A DNA stretch of 64,000 nt from JACPFV01 sp038043245 (GTDB lineage: Bacteria > Pseudomonadota > Gammaproteobacteria > Nevskiales > Nevskiaceae). Made by a program: the position numbers and the translations under genes. The notes beneath the pieces were generated by a model. The model saw only the letters and a program-made list of their open reading frames with translations, searched no databases and was not told the origin of the DNA. The stretch is taken from assembly GCA_038043245.1 (NCBI GenBank), contig JBBTCH010000009.1, positions 1 through 64,000 of the forward strand. The letters run 5' to 3'. This document shows positions 15,844 through 24,726 of the stretch, piece after piece (the stretch's first letter is position 1; each line of letters begins with the position of its first letter).

Positions 15844-16973
15844 GCAACACACTTTCGACCGAGCAGCGCGCACCGGCCCCGGGCTGGAGTGAGTGGTTCG
15901 CGCGCGTCCTCCATCTCGACCTCTGGCTGCTGAGCCTGTTGTTTGCGCTCAGCGCCCTGGGATTGTTAGTGCTGTATTCGGCCTCGGGGCATTCGATGGA
16001 CGTCGTCGCCAACCAGATGCAGCGCCTTGGCTTGGGCATGCTGGTGTTGTTCGCTTGCGCACAGCTGCCGCCGGATCTTTACCGGCTCGCCGCGCCCTGG
16101 CTGTACGGCATCACCCTGGTGCTGCTGATTCTGGTGCTGACGCTCGGCGACGACGCCAAGGGCGCCGTACGCTGGCTGGATGTCGGCCTGTTCCGCTTTC
16201 AGCCCTCGGAGCTGATGAAGCTGGCGATGCCGCTGGCGATCGCAGCGTACCTGCATCGCCGGCCGCTGCCGCCGCGCCCGCAGGACCTGGTGGCAGTTCT
16301 GATGATGATCGTCGTCCCGGTCCTGCTGGTGGTGAAACAGCCGGATCTCGGGACGGCGCTGCTGATCGTGGCAGGGGGCGGTTTTGCATTGTTCTTCTCC
16401 GGTCTCGGCTGGCGCTGGATACTCGCGACGATGGCGTCGGTTGCCGCCGCGGCGCCGGTGCTATGGCACTTCCTGCATGACTACCAGCGCAAACGCGTGC
16501 TGACCTTTCTCGATCCCGAGCTGGACCCGCTGGGCGCCGGCTATCACATCACCCAGAGCAAGATCGCCATCGGCAGCGGCGGCTTGTTCGGCAAGGGCCT
16601 GCTCAACGGGACTCAGGCCAAGCTGGATTTCCTGCCGGAGGCGCACACCGATTTCATTTTCGCGGTGTATGCCGAAGAACTGGGGCTGCTGGGCGTGCTG
16701 CTGCTGCTGACTTTGTACATCACGCTGGTGTCACGCGGGCTGATCATCGCGCTGCGCGGACAGGACACGTTCCAGCGCCTGCTGGCCGGCAGTCTGTCGT
16801 TGATGCTGTTCCTGTACGTGTTCATCAACATCGGCATGGTCATCGGCCTGCTGCCCGTGGTGGGCGTGCCGCTGCCGCTGATGAGCTACGGCGGCACCTC
16901 GATGGTCAGTCTGCTGGCGGGATTCGGTATGCTGACCAGCATCCAAACTCACCGAAAACTCGTCTCGAGCTGA
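15840..16973 (+). CDS. rodA: Peptidoglycan glycosyltransferase RodA (SEDS)
   Basis: 377 residues with about ten membrane helices. SEDS family marks are clear: RWLDVGLFRFQPSELMKLAM, KQPDLGTALLI, the periplasmic loop containing YHITQSKIAIGSGGLFGKGL, FLPEAHTDFIFAVYAEELG, and the final PLPLMSYGGTSMV. RodA polymerises lipid II into glycan strands and works as a pair with PBP2 encoded just upstream. The start overlaps mrdA by 4 bp and the stop overlaps mltB (TGATG). Confidence 0.97.
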   Translation: MSNTLSTEQRAPAPGWSEWFARVLHLDLWLLSLLFALSALGLLVLYSASGHSMDVVANQMQRLGLGMLVLFACAQLPPDLYRLAAPWLYGITLVLLILVLTLGDDAKGAVRWLDVGLFRFQPSELMKLAMPLAIAAYLHRRPLPPRPQDLVAVLMMIVVPVLLVVKQPDLGTALLIVAGGGFALFFSGLGWRWILATMASVAAAAPVLWHFLHDYQRKRVLTFLDPELDPLGAGYHITQSKIAIGSGGLFGKGLLNGTQAKLDFLPEAHTDFIFAVYAEELGLLGVLLLLTLYITLVSRGLIIALRGQDTFQRLLAGSLSLMLFLYVFINIGMVIGLLPVVGVPLPLMSYGGTSMVSLLAGFGMLTSIQTHRKLVSS

Positions 16974-17950
16974 TGCGCTTTTTCCTCGCCGTCACGTCCT
17001 TGCTACTGTCCACGCTCGCGCAAGCGGGTTACGACGGCCACCCGCGCGCATCGGAACTGTTGCAGCAACTCGCGGCGCGGCATGGATTCAGCGCCGTCGA
17101 ACTCGATTGGGTGCGTGGCGAATTGACGCAGGCGCAGCCGATCCCGAAGCTGATCGAATCGGAGCAGCAGGCCAAGGAAAAAACCCTGAGCTGGACCGAC
17201 TACCGGCGCATCCACGTCACCCGCGCCAACATCGACAACGGACAGGCCTTCATGCGCAAGTACCGCAAGTCGCTGGCGCGTGCCGAAGCGCAGTACGGGG
17301 TGCCCCGGGAAGTGATCGCGGCGATCCTCGGCGTCGAAACCAAGTACGGCGTCTACGCCGCGACCACGCGCGTACTCGACGCGCTGGCGACCCAGGGGTT
17401 TGATCACCCGACGCGCAGCGACTTCTTTTTCAACGAACTGGTCGAGTTTTTCGCGCTGTGCCGTGACCGCGACTTCGACCCGCAACTCGTGCGCGGCTCC
17501 TACGCCGGCGCCATGGGCGCCGCGCAGTTCATGCCCAGCAACTACCGCCGTCTGGCGGTGGATTTCAACGCCGACGGCAAGACCGATCTGTGGAACCTGC
17601 AGGACGCGATCGGCAGCATCGCGCGCTATCTCACCGAATACGATCCGGCGCGCCGCTGGCAGCCGGGCCAGCCCGCCGTCGCGCCCGCGACCTTTGACGA
17701 CGACCGCGATGACCTTGAAATCAATGCGCGTTACGCCAGGTCCAGCGTTGCGGAACTCGCCGAAGCGGGGTTGCGTGGACCCGAAGGCCTGCAGGCAGAC
17801 CTGCCCGCCGGCGCGCTGGAGTTGATCACCGACGAAGGCAGCGAATGGTGGATCGGCCTGCCGAATTTCTTCGCGGTGATGAGTTACAACCCGCGCGTCT
17901 ATTACGCAATGTCGGTCACGCAGCTCGCGCAGGCGCTGGAGAGCGAGTAG
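16973..17950 (+). CDS. mltB: Lytic murein transglycosylase B
   Basis: 325 residues with a signal peptide (MRFFLAVTSLLLSTLAQA) lacking a lipobox, so probably a soluble periplasmic form rather than a lipoprotein as in E. coli. The MltB/Slt35-type catalytic domain shows Glu122 in ILGVETKYG, then GSYAGAMGAAQFMPSNYRR and DFNADGKTDLWNLQDAIGSIARYL. It cleaves the MurNAc-GlcNAc bond with 1,6-anhydro product formation. Translation is coupled to rodA. Confidence 0.95.
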   Translation: MRFFLAVTSLLLSTLAQAGYDGHPRASELLQQLAARHGFSAVELDWVRGELTQAQPIPKLIESEQQAKEKTLSWTDYRRIHVTRANIDNGQAFMRKYRKSLARAEAQYGVPREVIAAILGVETKYGVYAATTRVLDALATQGFDHPTRSDFFFNELVEFFALCRDRDFDPQLVRGSYAGAMGAAQFMPSNYRRLAVDFNADGKTDLWNLQDAIGSIARYLTEYDPARRWQPGQPAVAPATFDDDRDDLEINARYARSSVAELAEAGLRGPEGLQADLPAGALELITDEGSEWWIGLPNFFAVMSYNPRVYYAMSVTQLAQALESE

Positions 17951-17952
17951 GC

Positions 17953-18732
17953 ATGTATCTGAGCTGGATGCTGGTTCTTACCCTGCTGCTCGGCGCCTGC
18001 ACCAGCAGTCGCAACAGCCGTTATGCGCTCGCCGATGATACGTTCCCCGATCAGATCCCGGCGGGCGTACTGGCGACACCGGATGCAGTCCCCAGGGTCG
18101 AGCCGAAAAGCCGGGGCGGCAATGCCAAGTCCTACGAAGTCCGCGGGCGCACCTATTTCGTGCTCGGTTCCAGCGAGGGTTACAAGGAGCGTGGCGGCGC
18201 ATCCTGGTACGGCGCCAAGTTCCATGGCCACAAAACTTCGAACGGTGAAACCTACGACATGTTCGCCATGAGCGCGGCACACAAGACCCTGCCGCTGCCG
18301 ACCTACGCGCGCGTCACCCACCTCGGCAATGGCAAGAGCGTCGTGGTGCGGGTCAACGACCGTGGCCCGTTCCATCCGGGGCGCATCATCGATCTGTCCT
18401 ACACCGCCGCCGCCAAACTGAACTTGATCCATCAAGGCTCGACACAGGTCGAAGTCGAAGCGATCAACCCACAGCAGCCGCAACCGGCTGAGACACCGAT
18501 CCGGTTCCTTGAAGCCGGGCGCTTTGATGACCCGATCTCCGCTGTGGCCCTGCGCGAGCAGATCAAGGACCTGGGGCTGGGCAACGCCGAGATCCGTAGC
18601 GAAGACCCGAACGAGGCCGGGCCGCAGCAGCACCGTGTGCTGGTCGGCCCGTTCAGCAATGTCTCGTCGCTGGAGCGCGCGCGCATGCGGCTCGATGACC
18701 ACCGTCTGCCGACCCGCGAAGTCGGCGAATAG
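17953..18732 (+). CDS. rlpA: Septal/lateral-wall lytic transglycosylase lipoprotein RlpA with SPOR domain
   Basis: 259 residues from ATG 17953, two bases after the mltB stop. The start gives a lipoprotein signal MYLSWMLVLTLLLGAC (lipobox LGAC, Cys16). The double-psi beta-barrel domain shows ASWYGAKFHGHKTSNGETYDMFAMSAAHKTLP and VVVRVNDRGPFHPGRIIDLS. The last 75 residues form a SPOR-type domain (FDDPISAVALREQIKDLG ... HRVLVGPFSN) that binds denuded glycan. It acts on the outer-membrane side of the periplasm. Confidence 0.95.
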   Translation: MYLSWMLVLTLLLGACTSSRNSRYALADDTFPDQIPAGVLATPDAVPRVEPKSRGGNAKSYEVRGRTYFVLGSSEGYKERGGASWYGAKFHGHKTSNGETYDMFAMSAAHKTLPLPTYARVTHLGNGKSVVVRVNDRGPFHPGRIIDLSYTAAAKLNLIHQGSTQVEVEAINPQQPQPAETPIRFLEAGRFDDPISAVALREQIKDLGLGNAEIRSEDPNEAGPQQHRVLVGPFSNVSSLERARMRLDDHRLPTREVGE

Positions 18733-18782
18733 CGCGGCGCTGCCTTATCATGCGCCCCGACTGAGTTTCCCCCGAGCATTGC

Positions 18783-19925
18783 ATGCGATTCCTTGCGTTG
18801 ACAGCGCTGCTGTTGCACACCGCAGCCGCTGCTTCGGCACCGCCCGCCGAAGCCCCGGCCGTTCAAGCCAGAGCCTGGGCGGTATTCGATTACGACAGCG
18901 CGCAGCTGCTGGCCGGCCGCAACACCCGGCAACGCCTGGCGCCCGCCAGCGTGACCAAGCTGATGACCGCCTATGTCGCCTTTGATGCGCTGAAGAAAAA
19001 CCAGATCCGACTCGACGGCCTCGCCACGGTCAGCAAGCGCGCCTGGCGCCAGGGTTATTTCACCCGTGAATCGCGCATGTTTCTGGAGCTCGGGTCGCAG
19101 GTCGCCGTGTCGGATCTGCTGCGCGGGCTGATCATCCAGTCCGGCAACGACGCCAGCATCGCGCTGGCCGAACATATCGCGGGGACGGAAGCGGCCTTCG
19201 TCGAACGCATGAACCAGACCGCGAAGACCCTGGGCATGGAGGACAGCCATTTCACCAATCCGAACGGCATCCACCATCCGCAGCTCTACACCAGTGCACG
19301 CGACCTGGGCCGGCTCACGCGCGCGCTGATCCACGATTTTCCGGAACATTACGCGCTGTTCAGCGAAACCGAATTCACCTACAACAAAATCACGCAGCGC
19401 AACCGCAACCGCCTGCTGGCGCGGGACCCCAGCGTGGACGGCCTCAAGACCGGCCACCACAAACAGTCAGGCTATTGCATCGTCACCTCGGCACGGCGCG
19501 ATGGCCGGCGCATCATCAGCGTGGTGCTGGGGACGCGGACGCCGCCGCAGCGCCTGCGCGCCAGTGCGGCGCTGCTCGATTACGGGTTCAGGTTTTTTGA
19601 AACCGTCCAGGCCGCCCATGCCGGACAGCCGCTGACGCAGGTTCGCATCTGGAAAGGCGCGCAGGAAGAATTGCCGCTCGGCGTCGCGCAGCCACTGACC
19701 GTAAGTCTGCCGCGCGGGACCCGCAAGGCGCTGTCGATGCGCTCGCAAGTCGAACTGCCGATTCTGGCGCCGGTGCGCGCCGGCCAGCCGCTGGGCCGGC
19801 TCGAAGTGCGGCTGGGCGACCAGCTGATCCGCAGCGAACCGTTGGTGGCCTTGAGCGCGATCGCCGGCGGCGGACTGTGGCGGCGCTGGACCGATGCGTT
19901 CCGGCTGCGCTGGAACCTGACGTGA
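18783..19925 (+). CDS. dacA: D-alanyl-D-alanine carboxypeptidase (PBP5/6 type)
   Basis: 380 residues with a signal peptide ending near residue 18. The three penicillin-binding motifs are SVTK (Ser56, Lys59), SGN at Ser120, and KTG at Lys222. The C-terminal beta domain and final amphipathic helix (GGGLWRRWTDAFRLRW) match PBP5-like membrane attachment. It trims the terminal D-Ala from pentapeptide stems. A 50-bp gap separates it from rlpA, the largest inside this cluster after the R2 repeat, so an internal promoter is possible. Its stop overlaps dat. Confidence 0.95.
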   Translation: MRFLALTALLLHTAAAASAPPAEAPAVQARAWAVFDYDSAQLLAGRNTRQRLAPASVTKLMTAYVAFDALKKNQIRLDGLATVSKRAWRQGYFTRESRMFLELGSQVAVSDLLRGLIIQSGNDASIALAEHIAGTEAAFVERMNQTAKTLGMEDSHFTNPNGIHHPQLYTSARDLGRLTRALIHDFPEHYALFSETEFTYNKITQRNRNRLLARDPSVDGLKTGHHKQSGYCIVTSARRDGRRIISVVLGTRTPPQRLRASAALLDYGFRFFETVQAAHAGQPLTQVRIWKGAQEELPLGVAQPLTVSLPRGTRKALSMRSQVELPILAPVRAGQPLGRLEVRLGDQLIRSEPLVALSAIAGGGLWRRWTDAFRLRWNLT

Positions 19926-20767
19926 CGACGCCGATCGCTTATCTCAACGGCCAGTGGCTGCCGCTGAGTGAAGCGCGAGTGTCGGTGCTCGACCGCGGCT
20001 TTCTGTTCGCCGACGGTGTTTACGAAGTGCTGGCGACGTATGACGGCCGCCTGCTGGGCGAAACCGAACATCTGGCGCGACTCGAACGTTCGCTGGGCGA
20101 ACTGAAGATCCGCAATCCGCATACGCGCGGCGAATGGCAGGCGATCTTCGCGCGCCTGATCCGCGAAGCCGGCGGCGGCGACCTCGTGGTCTACCTGCAG
20201 ATCACGCGCGGCGCGGCCAACGGCCGCAGTCACGCGTTTCCGGACAACCTCACACCGACCGTGGTGGCGTATTGCAGCCCGCTGCCTTCGCCGAGTGCCG
20301 AAGCGCGCGCCCAGGGCGTGTCCGCCATCACGGCGCCGGACCCGCGCTGGGCGCGCTGCGACATCAAGAGCATCTCCTTGCTCGCCAACGTATTGCTCAC
20401 GCAACAAGCCAAGGAAGCCGGCGCCAATGAAGCGATCCTGCACCGCGACGGCCGCGTCACCGAAGGCTCGTCGTCGAATGTCTTCATCGTCCGGAACGGC
20501 ACGGTACTGACGACGCCGGACAGCGCACAGATTTTGTCGGGCGTTACGCGCAATCTGCTGGCACAGCTGCAGACCGATGGCGTGCAGGTGATTTCGCGCG
20601 GATTCTCGCTGGCTGAACTGCGTGCAGCGGATGAGATCTGGATCACCAGCACCACGCGCGAAGTGCTCGCCATCACCATCCTCGACGGCAAGCCCGTCGG
20701 CAATGGCAAGCCGGGCAAGGTTTACGCACGCGCCTACGAACTGTTCCAGACGCTCAAACGCCGGTGA
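19922..20767 (+). CDS. dat: D-amino acid aminotransferase (class IV PLP enzyme)
   Basis: 281 residues from GTG 19922, which overlaps the dacA stop (GTGA). A longer frame to 19877 lies inside dacA and is rejected. Class IV fold marks: SVLDRGFLFADGVYEV near the start, PLP lysine Lys149 in CDIKSISLLANVL, and EGSSSNVFIV. It interconverts D-Ala, D-Glu and their keto acids; in this position it may recycle D-Ala released by DacA. A branched-chain or aminodeoxychorismate lyase activity is the main alternative, but the CDIKSISLLANVL wording and context favour D-amino acid specificity. Confidence 0.9.
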   Translation: MTTPIAYLNGQWLPLSEARVSVLDRGFLFADGVYEVLATYDGRLLGETEHLARLERSLGELKIRNPHTRGEWQAIFARLIREAGGGDLVVYLQITRGAANGRSHAFPDNLTPTVVAYCSPLPSPSAEARAQGVSAITAPDPRWARCDIKSISLLANVLLTQQAKEAGANEAILHRDGRVTEGSSSNVFIVRNGTVLTTPDSAQILSGVTRNLLAQLQTDGVQVISRGFSLAELRAADEIWITSTTREVLAITILDGKPVGNGKPGKVYARAYELFQTLKRR

Positions 20768-21387
20768 GTGCGCCGCAGGTGCGCGTGCAGCATCTGGGCC
20801 TGCAGCCCTACGAACCCATTGAGCAGCGCATGCGCGAGTTCACCCGCGACCGCACGCCGGATACCGCCGACGAGCTCTGGTTCCTCGAACATCCGCCGGT
20901 GTTCACGCTGGGTCAGGCGTCGAAACCCGAGCACCTGCTGGCCCCGGGCGATATCCCCGTCGTACAAACCAATCGCGGCGGACAGGTGACGTATCACGGC
21001 CCCGGACAGCTGGTCGTCTATTGCCTGCTCGACCTCACGCGGCGCGGCTATGGCGCGCGCGCGCTGGTCAGCCGGCTCGAAGCGGCGCTGATCGAAACGC
21101 TGGCCCGCTATCGCATCGAAGCCCACGCGAAACGCGAAGCACCGGGCGTTTACGTGGAGGAAAGGAAAATCGCCTCACTCGGCCTGCGCATCAGCCGTGG
21201 CTGTTCGTATCACGGCCTGGCGCTGAATGTGGCGATGGACCTGTCGCCATTCTCGCGCATCAATCCCTGCGGCCATCGCGGCCTGGAGATGACGCAGGTC
21301 GCCGAACTCGGTGGTCCGAACCGTCTCAAACCAGTCGCAGAACGACTGCAAGCCGATTTGCTCTCGAAACTGACGGCACCCACTTGA
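20764..21387 (+). CDS. lipB: Lipoyl(octanoyl) transferase
   Basis: 207 residues from GTG 20764, overlapping the dat stop. Catalytic residues fall exactly at the E. coli numbers: Lys135 in EERKIASLGLRI and Cys169 in INPCGHRGLEMTQV. RGGQVTYHGPGQLVVY is the conserved octanoyl-binding segment. LipB moves octanoate from acyl carrier protein to lipoyl domains. In relatives ybeD and lipA often flank it; here neither follows, and the next gene is on the other strand. Confidence 0.96.
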   Translation: MSAPQVRVQHLGLQPYEPIEQRMREFTRDRTPDTADELWFLEHPPVFTLGQASKPEHLLAPGDIPVVQTNRGGQVTYHGPGQLVVYCLLDLTRRGYGARALVSRLEAALIETLARYRIEAHAKREAPGVYVEERKIASLGLRISRGCSYHGLALNVAMDLSPFSRINPCGHRGLEMTQVAELGGPNRLKPVAERLQADLLSKLTAPT

Positions 21388-21405
21388 GGCGTCATCGAGC
21401 GGTTA

Positions 21406-21687
21406 TCAGCGCCCCAGCAGACCGCCCGTGGCCGGCAACGACATCTCGGGGAACGACGTGTCCATCGGGCGGCCCAGGGTGTCACGCGCCGGCGTGCGAC
21501 GCCGGGCCTGTGCCGTCTGCTCGACGCACTGGCGGGTGAATTGGTCATAAAGGTAGCCTGGCGGACAACGCTCCTGGGCGGCGATGGAATCGCGCTTGGA
21601 AGCGGCGTCCGGGGCCTTTTTGGAGTTGCCGGCGCAAGCGGCAAGCGCCAAGACCGTGCAGAAGAGGGTCATTTGAATAAATTTCAT
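21406..21687 (-). CDS. Small lipoprotein of unknown function
   Basis: 93 residues from ATG 21687; GGAAGG lies 7 bases upstream. The lipobox LAAC (Cys18) follows a hydrophobic segment MKFIQMTLFCTVLALAAC. The mature part has only two more Cys, in RCPPGYLYDQFTRQC, then Arg/Pro/Thr-rich sequence ending TGGLLGR. A far longer frame continues upstream antisense to mlaF and is not real. No family recognised. It lies alone between lipB and mlaF. Confidence 0.7.
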   Translation of the reverse strand: MKFIQMTLFCTVLALAACAGNSKKAPDAASKRDSIAAQERCPPGYLYDQFTRQCVEQTAQARRRTPARDTLGRPMDTSFPEMSLPATGGLLGR

Positions 21688-21772
21688 GGGTTTTCCTTCC
21701 GCAGCGATGGTTTCGACCCTAGAATAACGTGTCAAGAATAACCCTGTTGACGCTTCGCCTCTTTTGACCCCC

Positions 21773-22597
21773 ATGCCCGCCGTCACCCCCTCCGATTCCA
21801 ATACCCTGGTGCGCGCGCGCGGGCTGCATTTCGCGTTCGGCCCGCGGGTGATTTTCGAGGGCGTGGACATCGATCTGCGCCGCGGCCAGGTCACCACCCT
21901 GATGGGCCCCAGCGGCACCGGCAAAACCACCCTGCTGCGGCTGATCGGCGGCCAATATCGGCCTGCGCAAGGCACGGTGGAGTTCGACGGCCAGGACGTG
22001 CACCAGCTCAACCGCCGTGAACTGCTGGACCTGCGCGAGCACATGGGCATCATGTTCCAGAACGGCGCCCTGCTGACCGACCTCACCGTGTTCGAGAACG
22101 TCGCCTTCCCGATCCGCGAGCACACGCAACTGCCGGAATCCATGATCCGCGACCTGGTGCTGATGAAACTGCAGGCGGTCGGCCTGCGCGGCGCGCGCGA
22201 CCTGTTCCCGCACGAGCTGTCGGGCGGCATGGCGCGCAGGGTGGCGATGGCGCGTGCCATTGCGCTCGACCCACAGCTGGTGATGTACGACGAGCCGCTG
22301 ACCGGTCTCGATCCGATCTCGATGGGCGTGGCCATGCGCCTGATCCGCTCCCTGAACGATGCGCTCGGCCTGACGTCGATCATCGTCTCGCACGATGTCG
22401 CCGAAACCCTGTCCATCAGCGACTACGCCTACATCATCTCCAACGGCAAGGTCGTCGCCGAAGGCACCCCCGATCAGGTGCGTGCCAGCCGCTCGGAATG
22501 GGCACAGCAATTCCTCAAAGGCGAGCCCGACGGTCCGGTGCGCTTCCACTACGGCGCACCGGATTACGCCCAGGACCTCATGGAGGCCGCGCCATGA
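21773..22597 (+). CDS. mlaF: Phospholipid ABC transporter ATP-binding protein MlaF
   Basis: About 274 residues from ATG 21773; a TTG at 21764 is an alternative. ABC motifs are Walker A GPSGTGKTT, Q-loop MFQNGALL, signature LSGGMARR (the MlaF-style variant with M-A), Walker B LVMYDEPLTGLDP, and switch His in SHDVAE. It powers the MlaFEDB complex that moves phospholipid between outer and inner membranes. It is first of six mla genes here; mlaE overlaps its stop by 4 bp. Confidence 0.95.
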   Translation: MPAVTPSDSNTLVRARGLHFAFGPRVIFEGVDIDLRRGQVTTLMGPSGTGKTTLLRLIGGQYRPAQGTVEFDGQDVHQLNRRELLDLREHMGIMFQNGALLTDLTVFENVAFPIREHTQLPESMIRDLVLMKLQAVGLRGARDLFPHELSGGMARRVAMARAIALDPQLVMYDEPLTGLDPISMGVAMRLIRSLNDALGLTSIIVSHDVAETLSISDYAYIISNGKVVAEGTPDQVRASRSEWAQQFLKGEPDGPVRFHYGAPDYAQDLMEAAP

Positions 22598-23367
22598 GGC
22601 AGATATTCGAAACCGTCGAGAATTTCCTGCGCGGACTGGCACGTGCGCAGTTCTTCCTGGGTTCCACCGTCGTGGCGATCCCCGCCGCGCTGATGCGTCC
22701 GCGCCTGCTGATGCAGCAGATCTATTCCGTCGGCGTGCTGTCGCTGGTGATCACGGTGATTTCCGGCATGTTCATCGGCATGGTGCTGGGCCTGCAGGGC
22801 TACCGCACCCTGGTGGGCTTCGGCGCCGAGACTTCGCTGGGCACCTTCGTCGCGCTGGTCACCGTGCGTGAACTGGGACCGGTGGTCACGGCGCTGCTGT
22901 TCGCCGGCCGCGCCGGCTCGGCGCTGACCGCCGAGATCGGCCTGATGCGCGCCACCGACCAGCTGTCGGCGATGGAAATGATGGCGGTGGACCCGATCCA
23001 GCGCGTGATCGCGCCGCGCTTCATCGCCGGCTGCCTGTCGCTGCCGCTGCTGGCGGCGATCTTCTGCGTGATGGCCATTGGCATTTCCGGCGGGCACCTG
23101 ATCGGCGTCGAACTGCTGGGCGTGGACGCTGGCAGCTACTGGACGCAGATTCAGGGCGCGGTCCAATTCGATGACATCTGGAACGGCGTGGTCAAGAGCA
23201 GCGTATTCGCCGTCGTCGTCAGCTGGATCGCGGTCTATCAGGGCTATCATGCCGCCCCCAATTCGGAAGGCGTTTCGCGCGCCACCCGCAATACCGTCGT
23301 CACCTCCTCGCTGGCCATTCTGGCGCTGGACTTTGTTTTGACCGCGTTCATGTTTCGCGGATTCTGA
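22594..23367 (+). CDS. mlaE: Phospholipid ABC transporter permease MlaE
   Basis: 257 residues from ATG 22594 (MRQIFETVENFLRGLARAQ), overlapping mlaF; a longer frame to 22498 is inside mlaF. It has the MlaE helix pattern with VLSLVITVISGMFIGMVLGLQGY, VTVRELGPVVTALLFAGRAGSALTAEIGLMRATDQLSAMEMM and the terminal membrane helices. It is the inner-membrane permease dimer of the Mla complex. mlaD begins 13 bp later with an AGGAG ribosome site in between. Confidence 0.95.
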   Translation: MRQIFETVENFLRGLARAQFFLGSTVVAIPAALMRPRLLMQQIYSVGVLSLVITVISGMFIGMVLGLQGYRTLVGFGAETSLGTFVALVTVRELGPVVTALLFAGRAGSALTAEIGLMRATDQLSAMEMMAVDPIQRVIAPRFIAGCLSLPLLAAIFCVMAIGISGGHLIGVELLGVDAGSYWTQIQGAVQFDDIWNGVVKSSVFAVVVSWIAVYQGYHAAPNSEGVSRATRNTVVTSSLAILALDFVLTAFMFRGF

Positions 23368-23380
23368 TCAGGAGCACATC

Positions 23381-23851
23381 ATGCAATCGAGAGCACTGGA
23401 ACTGTTGGTCGGATTCTTCTTCAGCCTCGGCGTCGCCGCCATCTTCATCCTCACCTTCCGCGTCGCTAGCCTGGATTCGGCGGGCGCCGACAACAGCTAC
23501 CGTGTCATCGCCCTGTTCGAGAACATCGGCGGGTTGCGCAGCGGCGCCTCGGTGACCATCGCCGGCGTGCGCGTGGGCCGGGTGCGCGACATCGTCATCG
23601 ACCCCACCACGTTCCAGGCGCGGGCCTCCCTTGAACTGGGGATGGAATACAACAACATCCCGAAGGATAGTTCTGCCAAAATTCTGACCGCAGGCGTGCT
23701 CGGCGAAAAATACATCGGCCTGGAGCCGGGCGGCGACGAGGCGGTGCTGAAAGACGGCGATCGCATCATCCATACGCAATCGGCGGTCGTATTGGAAAAC
23801 ATCATCGGTCAGTTCCTCGCCAACAAGGCGAGCGATTCGAAAAAGGAGTAG
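23381..23851 (+). CDS. mlaD: MCE-domain substrate-binding protein MlaD
   Basis: 156 residues: a signal anchor (about residues 8-28), then one MCE domain with FENIGGLRSGASVTIAGVRVGRV and DSSAKILTAGVLGEKYIGLEPGG, and a short tail. MlaD forms the hexameric ring in the periplasm that receives lipid from MlaC. Length is normal for the short gammaproteobacterial form. Confidence 0.95.
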   Translation: MQSRALELLVGFFFSLGVAAIFILTFRVASLDSAGADNSYRVIALFENIGGLRSGASVTIAGVRVGRVRDIVIDPTTFQARASLELGMEYNNIPKDSSAKILTAGVLGEKYIGLEPGGDEAVLKDGDRIIHTQSAVVLENIIGQFLANKASDSKKE

Positions 23852-23854
23852 CAG

Positions 23855-24478
23855 ATGATTCGCAATGGGGTTCGGCTGGGCCTTTGGGCCGCGCTGTGCT
23901 GGAGTTTTTCCGTGCTGGCAGTGACGCCACCGGATCAGGTGGTGAAGCAGGCCACCGACAAGCTCTCGTCAGAGATCCGCAAGCGCAGCGTCGAGTTCAA
24001 GGCCAAGCCCAAGGTGTTCTATGCCGTGGTCGAGGACCTGGTGGTGCCCAAGTTCGACCAGCGCTACATCGCGCAACTGGTGATGGGGCGCAACTGGCGC
24101 AACGCCAGCGAAGCCCAGCGCAAGCGCTTCACCGAAGCGTTCAAGAACCAGCTGATCCGCACCTACGCCGACGCGCTGCTCGAATACAACGACCAGATCC
24201 GCGCCGAATGGCTGCCGTTGCGGATGGAGCCCAGCGCGACCGACGCCACGGTCAAATCCAAGCTGGTGCGCAAAGACGCGCCACCGGTGGTGATCGGCTT
24301 CAGCCTGCGCCTGAAAGACGAGGACTGGAAAATCTATGACATCACGGTCGAGAACATCAGCCTGATCAGCAGCTTCCGCGGCCAGGCCAATTCAGAGATC
24401 AGTGAGAGCGGCATCGACGGCTTCATCACCAAGCTTGAAGCCGGCCAGTTCCTGAAAAAAACCAAAAAACAAAGTTGA
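23855..24478 (+). CDS. mlaC: Periplasmic phospholipid-binding protein MlaC
   Basis: 207 residues with a signal peptide ending near Ala23 (SFSVLAVTPPDQ). The Tol-Toluene-tolerance Ttg2 / MlaC domain is recognisable in VEDLVVPKFDQRYIAQLVMGRNWRNASEAQRKRF and in the later IYDITVENISLISSFRGQ. MlaC carries phospholipid between MlaA in the outer membrane and MlaFEDB in the inner membrane. It lies 3 bp after mlaD, and its stop is overlapped by the likely mlaB start. Confidence 0.95.
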   Translation: MIRNGVRLGLWAALCWSFSVLAVTPPDQVVKQATDKLSSEIRKRSVEFKAKPKVFYAVVEDLVVPKFDQRYIAQLVMGRNWRNASEAQRKRFTEAFKNQLIRTYADALLEYNDQIRAEWLPLRMEPSATDATVKSKLVRKDAPPVVIGFSLRLKDEDWKIYDITVENISLISSFRGQANSEISESGIDGFITKLEAGQFLKKTKKQS

Positions 24479-24726
24479 GCAGGCACCTCATGCAAGGCCC
24501 GCTGACATTTGCCACCGTCGCCACCCACCTCGGCACGGAGCCGTCGGGCGAGCTGGACCTGTCGAGCGTGACCCAGATTGACAGCGCAGGATTGTCACTG
24601 CTGCTGGAGCTGAAGCGTGGCGCGCAAAAGCGCGGCGTCGTGCTAGGCTTCACACGGGTTACGCCAGCGATAAAGCATCTGGCGAACCACTTTGGGATTT
24701 CAGGAATACTGGGGATTCAATCATGA
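24475..24726 (+). CDS. mlaB: STAS-domain protein MlaB
   Basis: 83 residues if TTG 24475 is used, which overlaps the mlaC stop as TTGA; ATG 24490 is a possible shorter start giving 78 residues. The STAS core reads LDLSSVTQIDSAGLSLLLELKRGAQKRGVVLGF, with the conserved Ser in IDSAG. MlaB binds MlaF and is needed for assembly and activity of the transporter. It is slightly short for the family at the N-terminus. The stop overlaps mlaA. Confidence 0.88.
   Translation: MSRHLMQGPLTFATVATHLGTEPSGELDLSSVTQIDSAGLSLLLELKRGAQKRGVVLGFTRVTPAIKHLANHFGISGILGIQS

Noticed and set aside
14359..15873. 504-codon minus-strand frame over mrdA
   Set aside because: Antisense shadow of PBP2, which has all catalytic motifs in its own frame.
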